From Enemella evansiae (GTDB taxonomy: Bacteria > Pseudomonadota > Alphaproteobacteria > Rhodobacterales > Rhodobacteraceae): 49,685 nucleotides of DNA. The stretch spans positions 1-49,685 of the forward strand of contig JAFKDC010000030.1 of the NCBI GenBank assembly GCA_017255395.1, given 5' to 3'. Of the stretch, positions 29,361 to 37,650 are shown piece after piece. The stretch's first letter is position 1. Each line of letters begins with the position of its first letter. The notes beneath the pieces are model-generated. The model was given only the letters and a program-made list of their open reading frames with translations. It was not told the DNA's origin and did no database searches. The position numbers and the translations under genes are program-made.

Positions 29361-30431
29361 TCAGCCGCGCGTGATGCGGTTGACGTGACCCATCTTGCGG
29401 CCGGGTCGGACATCGGCCTTGCCATAAAGGTGCAGCGCGCAATCCGGGGTCTTGGCCAGCTCGGGCAGGCGGTCCATATCGTCGCCGATCAGGTTCTCCA
29501 TCACCACGTCGGCGTGGCGCTTGCCGTCGCCCAGGGGCCAGCCCGCCACCGCGCGGATATGCTGTTCGAACTGGTCGACGGCGCAGCCGTTCTGCGTCCA
29601 GTGGCCCGAGTTGTGGACGCGCGGCGCGATCTCGTTCACGATCAGCCCCTGCGGCGTGACGAAGAACTCGACCCCCAGAACGCCCACGTAGTCCAGCGCG
29701 TTCAGCACTTTGGCGGCGGCCAGAACCGCGTCGGTCAGCAGCCGCTGCGGCACCTTGGCGGGCACCGTGGTGGTGCGCAGGATGCCCTCGCGGTGGACGT
29801 TCTGGCCCGGATCGAAGGCCGCGACCTCACCCGTGGTGCCGCGCGCCGCGATCACGCTGATCTCGCAGGAGAAGTCGACGAAGCCTTCCAGAACGGCGGG
29901 GGCACCGGCCAGGGTCTCCAGCGCCCCGGCGGCGTCCGAGGGCGCCTTCAGCCGCGCCTGCCCCTTGCCGTCATAGCCGAAGCGGCGGGTCTTCAGGATC
30001 GCCGGTGTGCCGATGGTTTCCAGCGCGGCCTCCAGCGCCGCGGCGTCGGGGATGTCGGCGAAGGGCGCCACGGTCAGCCCCTGATCCGTGAGGAAGGTCT
30101 TTTCGGTCAGCCGGTCCTGGCTGATCCGCAGCGCCTCGCGGTTGGGGTGGATCGGGCGCAGCGCCTCAAGCACGTCCAGCGCCGAGGTCGGGATGTTCTC
30201 GAACTCGTAGGTGATCACGTCCACCGTTTGGGCAAAGGCGCGCAGGGCGGCCTCGTCCTCATAGGGCGCGGTGGTCACGCGGTCGGCGACGTGACCGGCG
30301 GGCGGATTGGCCCCCGGCTCGAAGACATGGGTGCGAAAGCCGAGGCGGCTGGCGGCCACGGACAACATGCGGGCAAGCTGGCCGCCGCCAAGGATGCCGA
30401 TCGCGGCGCCGGTGGGCAGGGGAGTTGTCAT
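29361..30431 (-). CDS. purK: N5-carboxyaminoimidazole ribonucleotide synthase
   Basis: The 356-residue ATP-grasp enzyme converts aminoimidazole ribonucleotide, bicarbonate and ATP to N5-CAIR in purine synthesis. The N-terminal GILGGGQLARMLSVAASRLG, the ATP-grasp KTRRFGYDGKGQ and the EIAPRVHNSGHWTQNGC region are all characteristic. Length is normal. It follows purE by nine bases, forming the usual purE-purK operon. Confidence 0.95.
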   Translation of the reverse strand: MTTPLPTGAAIGILGGGQLARMLSVAASRLGFRTHVFEPGANPPAGHVADRVTTAPYEDEAALRAFAQTVDVITYEFENIPTSALDVLEALRPIHPNREALRISQDRLTEKTFLTDQGLTVAPFADIPDAAALEAALETIGTPAILKTRRFGYDGKGQARLKAPSDAAGALETLAGAPAVLEGFVDFSCEISVIAARGTTGEVAAFDPGQNVHREGILRTTTVPAKVPQRLLTDAVLAAAKVLNALDYVGVLGVEFFVTPQGLIVNEIAPRVHNSGHWTQNGCAVDQFEQHIRAVAGWPLGDGKRHADVVMENLIGDDMDRLPELAKTPDCALHLYGKADVRPGRKMGHVNRITRG

Positions 30432-30440
30432 TGGAAGGCC

Positions 30441-30923
30441 TCAGTCGGTCGGGGCGTCGGGGATGGAAGCGGAAAGCGCGGCGCGCCAGTCGTCCAGCCG
30501 CTGTGCCAGCGCTGGGTCGTTCAGGGCGAGGATTCCGGCGGCCATGAGGCCAGCGTTCTTCGCACCCGCCGCGCCGATGGCCATGGTGGCGACGGGAAAG
30601 CCGCGCGGCATCTGGAGGATGGAATAGAGGCTGTCGACTCCGCTCAGGGCCTTGGTCTGGACCGGCACGCCGATCACCGGCACGCGGGTCTTCGACGCCA
30701 TCATGCCCGGCAGGTGCGCCGCGCCGCCGGCGCCCGCGATGATGACCTGAAGGCCCCGGTCCACGGCGGTCTTGCCGTAGTCCCACAGCCGGTCCGGCGT
30801 GCGGTGGGCCGATACGATCTTGGCCTCGTAGGGCACGCCCAGCTCGTCCAGAACCTCTGCCGCTTCCTTCATGGTGGGCCAGTCTGACTGACTGCCCATG
30901 ATGATGCCCGTCCTGACCGTCAT
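30441..30923 (-). CDS. purE: N5-carboxyaminoimidazole ribonucleotide mutase
   Basis: The 160-residue enzyme moves the carboxyl group of N5-CAIR to form CAIR. Typical motifs are [47 protein letters not shown] and [21 protein letters not shown] chose the ATG at 30923; an in-frame TTG seven codons upstream is less likely. It is the first gene of the purE-purK operon. Confidence 0.95.
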   Translation of the reverse strand: MTVRTGIIMGSQSDWPTMKEAAEVLDELGVPYEAKIVSAHRTPDRLWDYGKTAVDRGLQVIIAGAGGAAHLPGMMASKTRVPVIGVPVQTKALSGVDSLYSILQMPRGFPVATMAIGAAGAKNAGLMAAGILALNDPALAQRLDDWRAALSASIPDAPTD

Positions 30924-30987
30924 CGCGTCCCCCGGCTGTTTCAAGGCCTTTGTTTATAGGGGCTCTGCGCCCAAGCGCAACGGGGCC

Positions 30988-31212
30988 TCAGGCGATGATG
31001 TCGGGCAGCAGCCGGTCCTCGATCAGCGCGATGCGGTCCTTCAGCGCCAGCTTCTTCTTCTTCAGGCGCTGAAGCGTGATCTGATCCGCCGTGCCGGTGC
31101 CCTGCATGGCGCGGATGGCCTCGTCGAGATCGCGGTGTTCGCGCTTGAAGACCTCAAGCTCGACCCGGAGAACCTCGTCGGTTTTCATGGAGATATCCGA
31201 GGGCGCGTTCAT
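30988..31212 (-). CDS. YdcH-like DUF465 protein
   Basis: The 74-residue protein is a charged helical hairpin with the DUF465 pattern: VELEVFKREHRDLDEAIRAM, then ITLQRLKKKKLALKDRIALIEDRLLPDIIA. Such small cytosolic proteins have no settled function. I prefer the ATG at 31212, with GGAA about eight bases upstream; an ATG four codons earlier (31224) is also in frame. It lies 64 bases upstream of purE on the same strand. Confidence 0.8.
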   Translation of the reverse strand: MNAPSDISMKTDEVLRVELEVFKREHRDLDEAIRAMQGTGTADQITLQRLKKKKLALKDRIALIEDRLLPDIIA

Positions 31213-31370
31213 GCTGGTTTCCATGGCAAGGAGTGGCGAGCTACAGGATAGCCAAATCCGATGCGTCGCGCAAAGGCTCTTGCACGGGCTTCGTCGCGCT
31301 CCCATATTTCAGGTGTCCGGGTCGCCGCACGGGGCCCGGGCAAGACGGTCGCTTGTTGAAGGACGTGTCG

Positions 31371-31781
31371 ATGACCAAACTGACCCTGGGATCCTATCCC
31401 CACATGCTCGGCTTCGAACAGCTCGAGCGCCTGCTGGAACGAACCGCCAAGTCGAGCGAAGGCTATCCGCCGTTCAATATCGAGCAGACCTCCGAGCAAT
31501 CCTATCGCATCACGCTGGCCGTTGCCGGTTTCTCCGAGGGCGATCTCTCGATCACCGTCGAAGACCGGCAGCTGGTGATCCGCGGACGCCAGCGCGATGA
31601 CGGCGCCGAGCGGGTTTTCCTGCATCGCGGCATCGCGGCGCGGCAGTTTCAGCGGAGCTTTGTGCTGGCCGACGGCGTTGAGGTCGGAGAAGCGGCCCTG
31701 GAAAACGGGTTGCTGCACGTGGATTTGACCATGAGCCGACCGGAGACGGTGGTTCAGACGATCAAGATCAAGAAGGGGTGA
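31371..31781 (+). CDS. Small heat-shock protein, Hsp20 family (IbpA-like)
   Basis: The 136-residue chaperone has an alpha-crystallin domain from about residue 35 to 125: YPPFNIEQTSEQSYRITLAVAGF, then DRQLVIRGRQ, and the conserved ALENGLLHVDL motif (A-x-x-x-G-V/L-L). Such holdases bind unfolding proteins in stress. Start is ATG at 31371 with AAGGA before it. DUF1150 follows after four bases, a conserved pairing in this family of bacteria. Confidence 0.9.
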   Translation: MTKLTLGSYPHMLGFEQLERLLERTAKSSEGYPPFNIEQTSEQSYRITLAVAGFSEGDLSITVEDRQLVIRGRQRDDGAERVFLHRGIAARQFQRSFVLADGVEVGEAALENGLLHVDLTMSRPETVVQTIKIKKG

Positions 31782-31785
31782 TGCC

Positions 31786-32013
31786 ATGCATACCAAGTAT
31801 GATTTCGGACAGTTCGAGCAGGGCCAGGTGGTCTATGTCCGCGCCGTGAAGGCGCAGGACCTGCCGGAAGAGGTGCGCTCCCAGATCGGCCCGCGCGACA
31901 CGCTCTACGCTGTGCACCGCTCTGACGGGGAACGTCTGGCCCTGGTCAAGGACCGCTCGCTGGCCTTCGTGCTGGCGCGACAGAACGACTTTGCGCCGGT
32001 GACCGTGCACTAG
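31786..32013 (+). CDS. DUF1150 family protein
   Basis: The 75-residue protein matches the DUF1150 pattern: VVYVRAVKAQDLPEEV, then LYAVHRSDGERLALVKDRSLAF and a short RQNDF tail. It is of unknown function and is typically encoded directly after a small heat-shock protein, as here. The ATG at 31786 begins MHTKYD; another ATG at 31781 overlaps the previous stop. Its 3' end overlaps the opposite-strand Hint gene by 68 bases. Confidence 0.85.
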   Translation: MHTKYDFGQFEQGQVVYVRAVKAQDLPEEVRSQIGPRDTLYAVHRSDGERLALVKDRSLAFVLARQNDFAPVTVH

Positions 32014-33082
32014 GATCGCGGCGCGGAGAGGGTGTCTTTCCGCGCTGTCTGCACGGCCCGGGCAGCAGGCCCATTCTTGACAACAAGACATGCGCCTCTG
32101 CCGCGGTCAGGCTGCGGCAGACGGATTTTTCCCTTGGAGCCGAACGACTGGCGCCCATCAGTCCGCGCCAGGCGCCCGGCGGCATTGACGCCTTTCCCAT
32201 TGGCCCCGGAAGGAAGCTTTCGCACCACAGCCCGGGCGCGCGCAGAACCGAGTGGCGGCGCGTCTTCAGGTGCACATAGGTGATGCGATCCAGCGGCTGG
32301 CGGGAGACCCCGGGCAGGCCAAGCAGGTATCGGGCGGCCACCAGAACCCGGCGCGACCCGAAGACAAGACTGGCCTCGGGGCTGGCGATCATGACCCGAT
32401 GCTGCGGCGAGAGCCGGATCGGCACCGTCAGGCCCAGAACCCCCGCATCCAGCACGATCGGCGCCGAGGCCTCGTCCAGCGCCGGTCCGGTCATGCGCGC
32501 GGTCCATGTCAGTGGCTCGAACCGGCGCCCTGCCGTCATCACAAGGTCGCCGCGCCGCAGCCGGTCCGCCCGTCGCCACCCGCCGGGCGTCAGGATCGGC
32601 GTTTCCGCGGCGAAGCAGAGCATCCCGTCCACGGAGGTCAGATAGGCGCCGCTGTACTCGGTCGGAAGAAAGGTCCCGATCTGCGCGCCGGTGATGTCTG
32701 CCGGGTACCAGCCCGGCTGAATGTCCGCATCGTGGATGCGCACGGCCCAGGTGCCCGTATCGGTGACGGTGACGACAAGGCGCACTGTTTCATCGACCCC
32801 GTTCACCGTGATGGTGGAGTTCTCATAAACCGCGACTTCATGCGCGTTCGTGAGCGTGCCCTCGAAGACGATCCCTTCCCCTAGGGTGGGGTAGGAAAAG
32901 TCGTCGAGGTCGGTGTCGTAGACGATCCCGTCACCGTCGAGATCGCGCAGGATATACTCGGTATAGGCATCCGTCGTGATGAGGGTGCCATTCAACCCGA
33001 ATCCGAGATTGTTGTCGTTCAGCAGGCTGAACCCCGGCAGCGTGCCGGGCTGCAACCAGCCCCATATGCGCGTGTCTGTCAT
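31946..33082 (-). CDS. Hint-domain protein with long C-terminal extension
   Basis: The 378-residue protein has a beta-rich N-terminal part with acidic repeats (RDLDGDGIVYDTDLDDF, about residues 47-63). A Hint (hedgehog/intein) domain begins at CFAAETPILTPGGWRRADRLRRGDLVMT, about residues 155-182, and continues with PIRLSPQHRVMI. Such proteins are common in Rhodobacterales and are thought to be secreted. The usual end appears to be near AAEAHVLLSRMGLLP; the following 40 residues are Arg/Pro/Ser-rich and run 68 bases into DUF1150 on the other strand, suggesting a lost stop codon. Start is ATG at 33082 with AAGGGG upstream. Confidence 0.75.
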   Translation of the reverse strand: MTDTRIWGWLQPGTLPGFSLLNDNNLGFGLNGTLITTDAYTEYILRDLDGDGIVYDTDLDDFSYPTLGEGIVFEGTLTNAHEVAVYENSTITVNGVDETVRLVVTVTDTGTWAVRIHDADIQPGWYPADITGAQIGTFLPTEYSGAYLTSVDGMLCFAAETPILTPGGWRRADRLRRGDLVMTAGRRFEPLTWTARMTGPALDEASAPIVLDAGVLGLTVPIRLSPQHRVMIASPEASLVFGSRRVLVAARYLLGLPGVSRQPLDRITYVHLKTRRHSVLRAPGLWCESFLPGPMGKASMPPGAWRGLMGASRSAPREKSVCRSLTAAEAHVLLSRMGLLPGPCRQRGKTPSPRRDPSARSPAQSRSVAPARRPASGP

Positions 33083-33135
33083 GTGCCGCCCCTTGGGTGT
33101 GGCATAGGCGGCAAATCTGAAGATAAGCTGAACAA

Positions 33136-33168
33136 GACAAGGCCGGGAGGTTCTCTCCCGGCCTTGTC
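33136..33168 (-). terminator. Strong terminator after sat-cysC
   Basis: GACAAGGCCGGGAG and CTCCCGGCCTTGTC form a perfect 14-bp stem with a five-base loop, 20 bases past the sat-cysC stop. On the minus strand it is followed by TTGTT, a weak T run. It separates sat-cysC from the Hint gene downstream. Confidence 0.75.
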
Positions 33169-33188
33169 CGTCACTTGAAACGCTCGTG

Positions 33189-34898
33189 TCAGCCGGCGAT
33201 CAGGCCCATGCTTTCCAGCTTCAGGATCACCTGATGCGCGCAGTTGTCGACCTCGACATTCTCGGTCTCGACGCGCAACTCGGGGCTCTTGGGCTCTTCG
33301 TAGGGGTCCGAGATGCCGGTGAACTCCTTGATCTTGCCTTCGCGCGCCAGCTTGTACAGCCCCTTGCGGTCGCGGCGCTCACATTCCTCGAGCGAGGTCG
33401 CGACGTGGATCTCCAGGAAGGCGCCGAACTGTTCGATGTCCTCGCGCACGGCGCGGCGGGTCGCGGTATAGGGCGCGATGGGCGCGCAGATCGCGATGCC
33501 GCCGTTCTTGGTGATCTCGGAGGCGACATAGCCGATGCGGCGGATATTCAGGTCGCGGTGCTCCTTGGAAAAACCCAGCTCGGACGACAGGTTCTTGCGG
33601 ACGATGTCGCCGTCCAGCAGCGTCACCGGGCGTCCGCCCATCTCCATCAGCTTGACCATCAGCGCGTTGGCGATGGTCGACTTGCCGGACCCCGAGAGGC
33701 CGGTGAAGAAGACCGTGAAGCCCTGCTTGGAGCGCGGCGGCTTGGTCTTGCGCAGTTCGGCGACCACCTCGGGGAACGAGAACCACTCGGGGATCTCCAG
33801 CCCTTCGGCCAGACGGCGGCGCAGCTCGGTGCCCGAGATGTTCAGGATCGTGACGTTGTCGCGGTCCTCGATCTCGTCGGCGGGCTCGTACTGGGCGCGC
33901 TCCTGCACGTAGACCATGTGCTTGAAATCGACCATCTCGATGCCGATCTCGGCCTGATGCTCGCGGAAGAGGTCCTGCGCATCATAGGGGCCGTAGAAGT
34001 CCTCTCCGGCAGAGTTCTTGCCGGGGCCCGCGTGGTCGCGGCCGACGATCATGTGGGTGCAGCCGTGGTTCTTGCGAATGATCCCGTGCCACACGGCCTC
34101 ACGCGGGCCGGCCATGCGCATGGCAAGGTTCAGCAGGCTCATAGAGGTGGTGGCCGAGGGGTACTTGTCCAGCACCGCCTCGTAGCAGCGCACGCGGGTG
34201 AAGTGATCGACGTCGCCCGGCTTGGTCATGCCGACGACCGGGTGGATCAGCAGGTTGGCCTGCGCTTCCTTGGCGGCGCGGAAGGTCAGTTCCTGATGCG
34301 CGCGGTGCAGCGGGTTGCGGGTCTGGAAGGCGACGACCTTGCGCCAGCCCAGCTTGCGGAAGTAGGCGCGCAGTTCGTTCGGCGTATCGCGGCGGGCGCG
34401 GAAGTCGTAATGCACGGGCTGCTGGATGCCGGTGACGGGGCCGCCGAGGTAGATCTTGCCGGCCTGGTTGTGCAGGTAGTTCACCGCCGGGTGCGCGAGG
34501 TCGTCGGCGCCAAAGACCTTCTCGGCCTCATGCGCCTTGTTCGGCTCCCACTTGTCGGTGACGGTCATGGTGGCGAGGATCACGCCCTCCTGGTCGCGCA
34601 GCGCGATGTCCTGCCCGTCCGCGATGCTCTCGGCGAACTTCTCGCTGACATCCAGCGTGATCGGCATCGGCCAGAGCGTACCGTCGGCCAGCCGCATGTT
34701 GTCGACGACGCCGTTGTAGTCCTCCTCGCTCAGGAAGCCCTTGAGCGGGTTGAAGCCGCCGTTCATCAGCAGTTCGAGGTCGCAGATCTGGCGCGGGGTC
34801 AGGTCCAGCGAGGTCAGCTCGGCGGCTTCGGCCTTCAGCTTCTGGGCGCTGTCGTAGGAAACATACAGCTCCGGGATCGGGGCGAGGTTGGATTGCAT
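33189..34898 (-). CDS. Bifunctional sulfate adenylyltransferase/APS kinase
   Basis: The 569-residue enzyme activates sulfate in two steps: ATP sulfurylase (residues about 1-385) makes APS, and the C-terminal APS kinase makes PAPS. The ATP-sulfurylase motifs are RNPLHRAHQE (194-203) and GRDHAGPG (286-293). The kinase P-loop is GLSGSGKST (400-408). This length is normal for the Sat-CysC fusion. ATG at 34898 has AGGAG seven bases upstream, so this product is probably made on its own. The same frame continues upstream without a stop into a MarR-like domain (see the separate entry). Confidence 0.92.
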   Translation of the reverse strand: MQSNLAPIPELYVSYDSAQKLKAEAAELTSLDLTPRQICDLELLMNGGFNPLKGFLSEEDYNGVVDNMRLADGTLWPMPITLDVSEKFAESIADGQDIALRDQEGVILATMTVTDKWEPNKAHEAEKVFGADDLAHPAVNYLHNQAGKIYLGGPVTGIQQPVHYDFRARRDTPNELRAYFRKLGWRKVVAFQTRNPLHRAHQELTFRAAKEAQANLLIHPVVGMTKPGDVDHFTRVRCYEAVLDKYPSATTSMSLLNLAMRMAGPREAVWHGIIRKNHGCTHMIVGRDHAGPGKNSAGEDFYGPYDAQDLFREHQAEIGIEMVDFKHMVYVQERAQYEPADEIEDRDNVTILNISGTELRRRLAEGLEIPEWFSFPEVVAELRKTKPPRSKQGFTVFFTGLSGSGKSTIANALMVKLMEMGGRPVTLLDGDIVRKNLSSELGFSKEHRDLNIRRIGYVASEITKNGGIAICAPIAPYTATRRAVREDIEQFGAFLEIHVATSLEECERRDRKGLYKLAREGKIKEFTGISDPYEEPKSPELRVETENVEVDNCAHQVILKLESMGLIAG

Positions 34899-35264
34899 CA
34901 GGCTACTCCTGTATTTCAAAGGCATGAGATCGGTGACAGAGCCTGTCAGCTCTGCATGAAGGGCGGCGTATTCCGCGAATTTCCGGGACAGGAAGGCCTG
35001 CACGAGGCGCTCCTTGGTGGCGTGGCCGCGGTCGGTCAGCGCGTAGGCAAACCGCTGGCGGCGGTCCGGGCCCTGCCGTTTGGCCACCGTGAGCAGCCCG
35101 GCCTCTGCGGCGGCCCGCAGTTGCGCGTTCAGGCGCCCCAGGGAGACGCCAAGCGCCTCGGCGGTGGCGCGCTGGCTGGCCTCTGGCGCATGCGCAAGCT
35201 GGCGCAGCAGCTCGAAGAGCTGCGCGTCCTCAACGCGTGCGGGCAGGGGGGCGGGGTCGGACAT
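34899..35264 (-). CDS. MarR-EPS-type winged-helix domain, open into sat-cysC
   Basis: The frame starts with ATG at 35264 and reads 122 codons before reaching the Sat start, with no stop between them. Residues 12-105 look like an EPS-associated MarR-family regulator: QLFELLRQLAHAPEASQRATAEALGVSLGRLNAQLRA, a wing at PDRRQRFAYALTDRG, and a helical end KERLVQAFLSRKFAEYAALHAEL. In relatives I expect a separate gene; here a 691-residue MarR-Sat-CysC product is possible. A ribosome site before Met123 suggests Sat is also made alone. Such regulators occur near exopolysaccharide and sulfate-activation genes. Confidence 0.7.
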
Positions 35265-35398
35265 TCCAGTGACTCAATCTGTGTTCACGGATGAACGCAT
35301 GTCACTCTTTGCAGGCGCGGCAAAGCTCTTTCTTTGGCAGATATGGCAGAAACGGTCCCGATGTTGCCTGTTTCACGGGACCTTCGGTCCAAGGAAAA

Positions 35399-35426
35399 GG
35401 GCCGGGCGCGAAAAGCGGCCCGGCCC
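35399..35426 (-). terminator. Terminator after trxB-rraB
   Basis: GGGCCGGG-CGC-GAAAA-GCG-G-CCCGGCCC folds into an 11-bp stem with one bulge. Read on the minus strand it is followed by TTTTCC, as expected for a factor-independent terminator about 75 bases beyond the rraB stop. Confidence 0.65.
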
Positions 35427-35502
35427 CGTGCGGCGGTGTGGAATGGATTGGGCGTCCGGCGCCGTGGGCCGGAACGCGGTTCTTTTTTTGCCCCCTGCGG
35501 GG

Positions 35503-35847
35503 TCAGTCGCTCAGCAGGCCCCAGCCGTCGGGTGCAAAGCCGTGGCCAAGGGCGGCGCGCGCGGCGATCTCTTCGCCGATCCAGATGCCCTCTGCCGAGA
35601 TCAGCTGGTCGGGCAGGGTGGCGACGAGGTAGGGGCCATCCGCCTCTTCTTCCGCGTCCGGCTCGATCCATTCGCAGTCGAAGCCTTCCAGCGAAAGCGC
35701 CTCGGCCAGCGGGCGCCAGTCGGCGCCGTCGGCCTTGGGGACAAGGAAGTAATCCACGTCCGCGACCTCGGGCAGGTCGCCCTCGTCGCGCATCTCGCGG
35801 TAGGCCCTTTGCGTCTCGGCGCGCTGCGCGTCGAAGTCGTGCGCCAT
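35503..35847 (-). CDS. rraB: RraB-like ribonuclease E inhibitor family protein
   Basis: The 114-residue acidic protein has the RraB/DUF695-like pattern: DLPEVADVDYFLVPKADGADW, LAEALSLEGFDCEWIE and YLVATLPDQLISAEGIWIGEEIAARAALGHGFAPDGWG. RraB binds RNase E and lowers RNA decay in enterobacteria; this role in alphaproteobacteria is inferred. Its ATG (35847) lies one base past the trxB stop, so the two genes form an operon. Confidence 0.75.
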   Translation of the reverse strand: MAHDFDAQRAETQRAYREMRDEGDLPEVADVDYFLVPKADGADWRPLAEALSLEGFDCEWIEPDAEEEADGPYLVATLPDQLISAEGIWIGEEIAARAALGHGFAPDGWGLLSD

Positions 35848-35848
35848 C

Positions 35849-36853
35849 TCAGTGACCGGCGGCGACGGGGGCGCCGTAGCCCAGCGGCTCCGTTTCGTCC
35901 TTGCCGCTGTCGAGGTCCTGTTCCGCCAGCCAGCGTTCCGCTTCCAGCGCCGCCATGCAGCCCATGCCGGCGGAGGTCACCGCCTGACGGTACTTGTGAT
36001 CGGTCAGGTCGCCCGCGGCGAAGATGCCGGGGATCGAGGTCTCGGTCGAATCAGGCTTGGTGACGACGTAGCCGCCCATGTGGGTTTCCAGCACGTCCTT
36101 CACCAGTTCGTTGGCGGGCGCGTGGCCGATGGCGACGAAGACACCGGCGCAGGGGATCTCGGAGGTCTCGCCGGTCTTCACGTTCTTGACGCGCACGCCG
36201 GTCACGCCCTTGGGGTTGTCCTCGCCGACGACTTCTTCCAGCTGGTGGAACCATAGCGGCTCGATCTTGGGGTGCTTCATCAGGCGGTCCTGAAGGATCT
36301 TCTCGGCCCGCAGCTCGTCGCGGCGGTGGATCAGCGTCACCTTGCTGGCGAAATTGGTCAGGAACAGCGCCTCTTCGACAGCGGTGTTACCGCCGCCGAT
36401 CACGACGATCTCCTTGCCGCGATAGAAGAAGCCGTCGCAGGTCGCGCAGGCCGAGACGCCGAAGCCCTTGTAGGCCTCTTCCGAGGGCAGACCCAGCCAT
36501 TTGGCCCGGGCGCCGGTGGCGAGGATGATGGAATCGGCGGTGTAGGTCGTGCCAGAGTCGCCATGCGCCACGAAAGGCCGCACGTCGAAGTCGATCTTCT
36601 GGATGATGTCGCCGATGATCTCGGTGCCCATGGCGCGGGCGTGCGCCTCCATCTGGGCCATCAGGTCGGGACCCTGGATCTCGGTGTGGCCGGGCCAGTT
36701 CTCGACCTCGGTGGTGGTGGTCAGCTGGCCGCCGGGCTCCAGCCCCTGCACGAGGATCGGCTCCAGCATGGCGCGCGAGGCATAGACCCCGGCGGTGTAG
36801 CCCGCGGGGCCAGAGCCGATGATCAGAACCTTGGTGTGCCGTGTCTCGGGCAT
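35849..36853 (-). CDS. trxB: Thioredoxin-disulfide reductase
   Basis: The 334-residue flavoenzyme passes electrons from NADPH to thioredoxin. The FAD motif is [18 protein letters not shown], the redox-active disulfide is C136-C139 in ACATCDGFF, the NADPH motif is [16 protein letters not shown], and the C-terminal FAD motif is [10 protein letters not shown]. Length is normal. Start is ATG at 36853 with GGAAGGAAAG upstream. It is divergent from an Lrp-family gene, an arrangement conserved in this group. Confidence 0.95.
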   Translation of the reverse strand: MPETRHTKVLIIGSGPAGYTAGVYASRAMLEPILVQGLEPGGQLTTTTEVENWPGHTEIQGPDLMAQMEAHARAMGTEIIGDIIQKIDFDVRPFVAHGDSGTTYTADSIILATGARAKWLGLPSEEAYKGFGVSACATCDGFFYRGKEIVVIGGGNTAVEEALFLTNFASKVTLIHRRDELRAEKILQDRLMKHPKIEPLWFHQLEEVVGEDNPKGVTGVRVKNVKTGETSEIPCAGVFVAIGHAPANELVKDVLETHMGGYVVTKPDSTETSIPGIFAAGDLTDHKYRQAVTSAGMGCMAALEAERWLAEQDLDSGKDETEPLGYGAPVAAGH

Positions 36854-37048
36854 GATCTTTCCTTCCAACCTGCGCTTTGGCGGTGATATAGCCGTGCGGC
36901 GCCGCCTGTGAAAGAGGGCGCCGGGCGGCCATGCGGTCGTTGCAGGACTTGCGCGATGGGAAGAAAGAATCTTGCCGTTGCGTGAAACATAATTGCGCGT
37001 GGCGCCCGCGCTGCTATAACATTCGCGAAATCACACCCGGGGGGACAT

Positions 37049-37549
37049 ATGCCGTCGCACAGGCTCGATCCGATTGACCGCAAGATCCTTGCAGAGCTTC
37101 AGACCGACGGCCGGATGACCAACGTGGAGCTGGCCCGCCGCGTCGGCATTTCCGCGCCGCCCTGTCTGCGCCGCGTGCGGGTGCTGGAGGAGCAGGGCTT
37201 CATCAAGGGCTACCACGCCGACGTCGACATCCGCGAACTGGGGTTCGAGGTGCAGGTCTTTGTCATGGTCGGCCTGCAAAGCCAGGCCGAGGCGGACCTG
37301 AGCGCCTTCGAACGGCGCTGTGTCGACTGGTCGCTGGTGCGCGAGTGCCACATGCTGAACGGCGAGGTGGATTTCATCCTGAAATGCGTGGCGCCGGACC
37401 TGTCGACCTTCCAGAGCTTCCTGACCGGGCAGCTTCTGACCGCGCCCAACGTGGCCAGCGTGAAGACCAGCCTCGTGATCCGGGTGGCCAAGGACAACCC
37501 CGGCGTGCCCTTCGACGTGCTTGAGGATCGGCTGAACCGCTCTGCCTGA
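37049..37549 (+). CDS. Lrp/AsnC-family transcriptional regulator
   Basis: The 166-residue regulator has the N-terminal HTH (LDPIDRKILAELQTDGRMTNVELARRVGISAPPCLRRVRVLEEQGFI) and a C-terminal RAM domain (VQVFVMVGLQSQAEADL, GEVDFILKCVAPDL). It is divergent from trxB with a 195-base gap, so it may control trxB or itself. The local AT-rich stretch GAAAGAATCTTGCC...ATAATTGCG in that gap is a likely promoter region. The effector is unknown. Confidence 0.88.
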   Translation: MPSHRLDPIDRKILAELQTDGRMTNVELARRVGISAPPCLRRVRVLEEQGFIKGYHADVDIRELGFEVQVFVMVGLQSQAEADLSAFERRCVDWSLVRECHMLNGEVDFILKCVAPDLSTFQSFLTGQLLTAPNVASVKTSLVIRVAKDNPGVPFDVLEDRLNRSA

Positions 37550-37650
37550 TCGGGGTTTTTTCCGACAATTTGCGCTGTTGTCGCGGGTGTTCACGGTTTC
37601 ACAAGGCTTCGGGCCGAAAGTCTTCGCAGAGGCTGACCCGAGGACCTTCC

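Noticed and set aside
33186-35294. Very long open frame on the + strand opposite sat-cysC, and similar long antisense frames at 20492-23500, 18582-20255, 11765-13240, 44380-46641 and 13687-15267
   Set aside because: They lie fully opposite recognised genes, are rich in Arg, Gly, Ala and His, and lack any domain; high GC makes stops rare in these frames.
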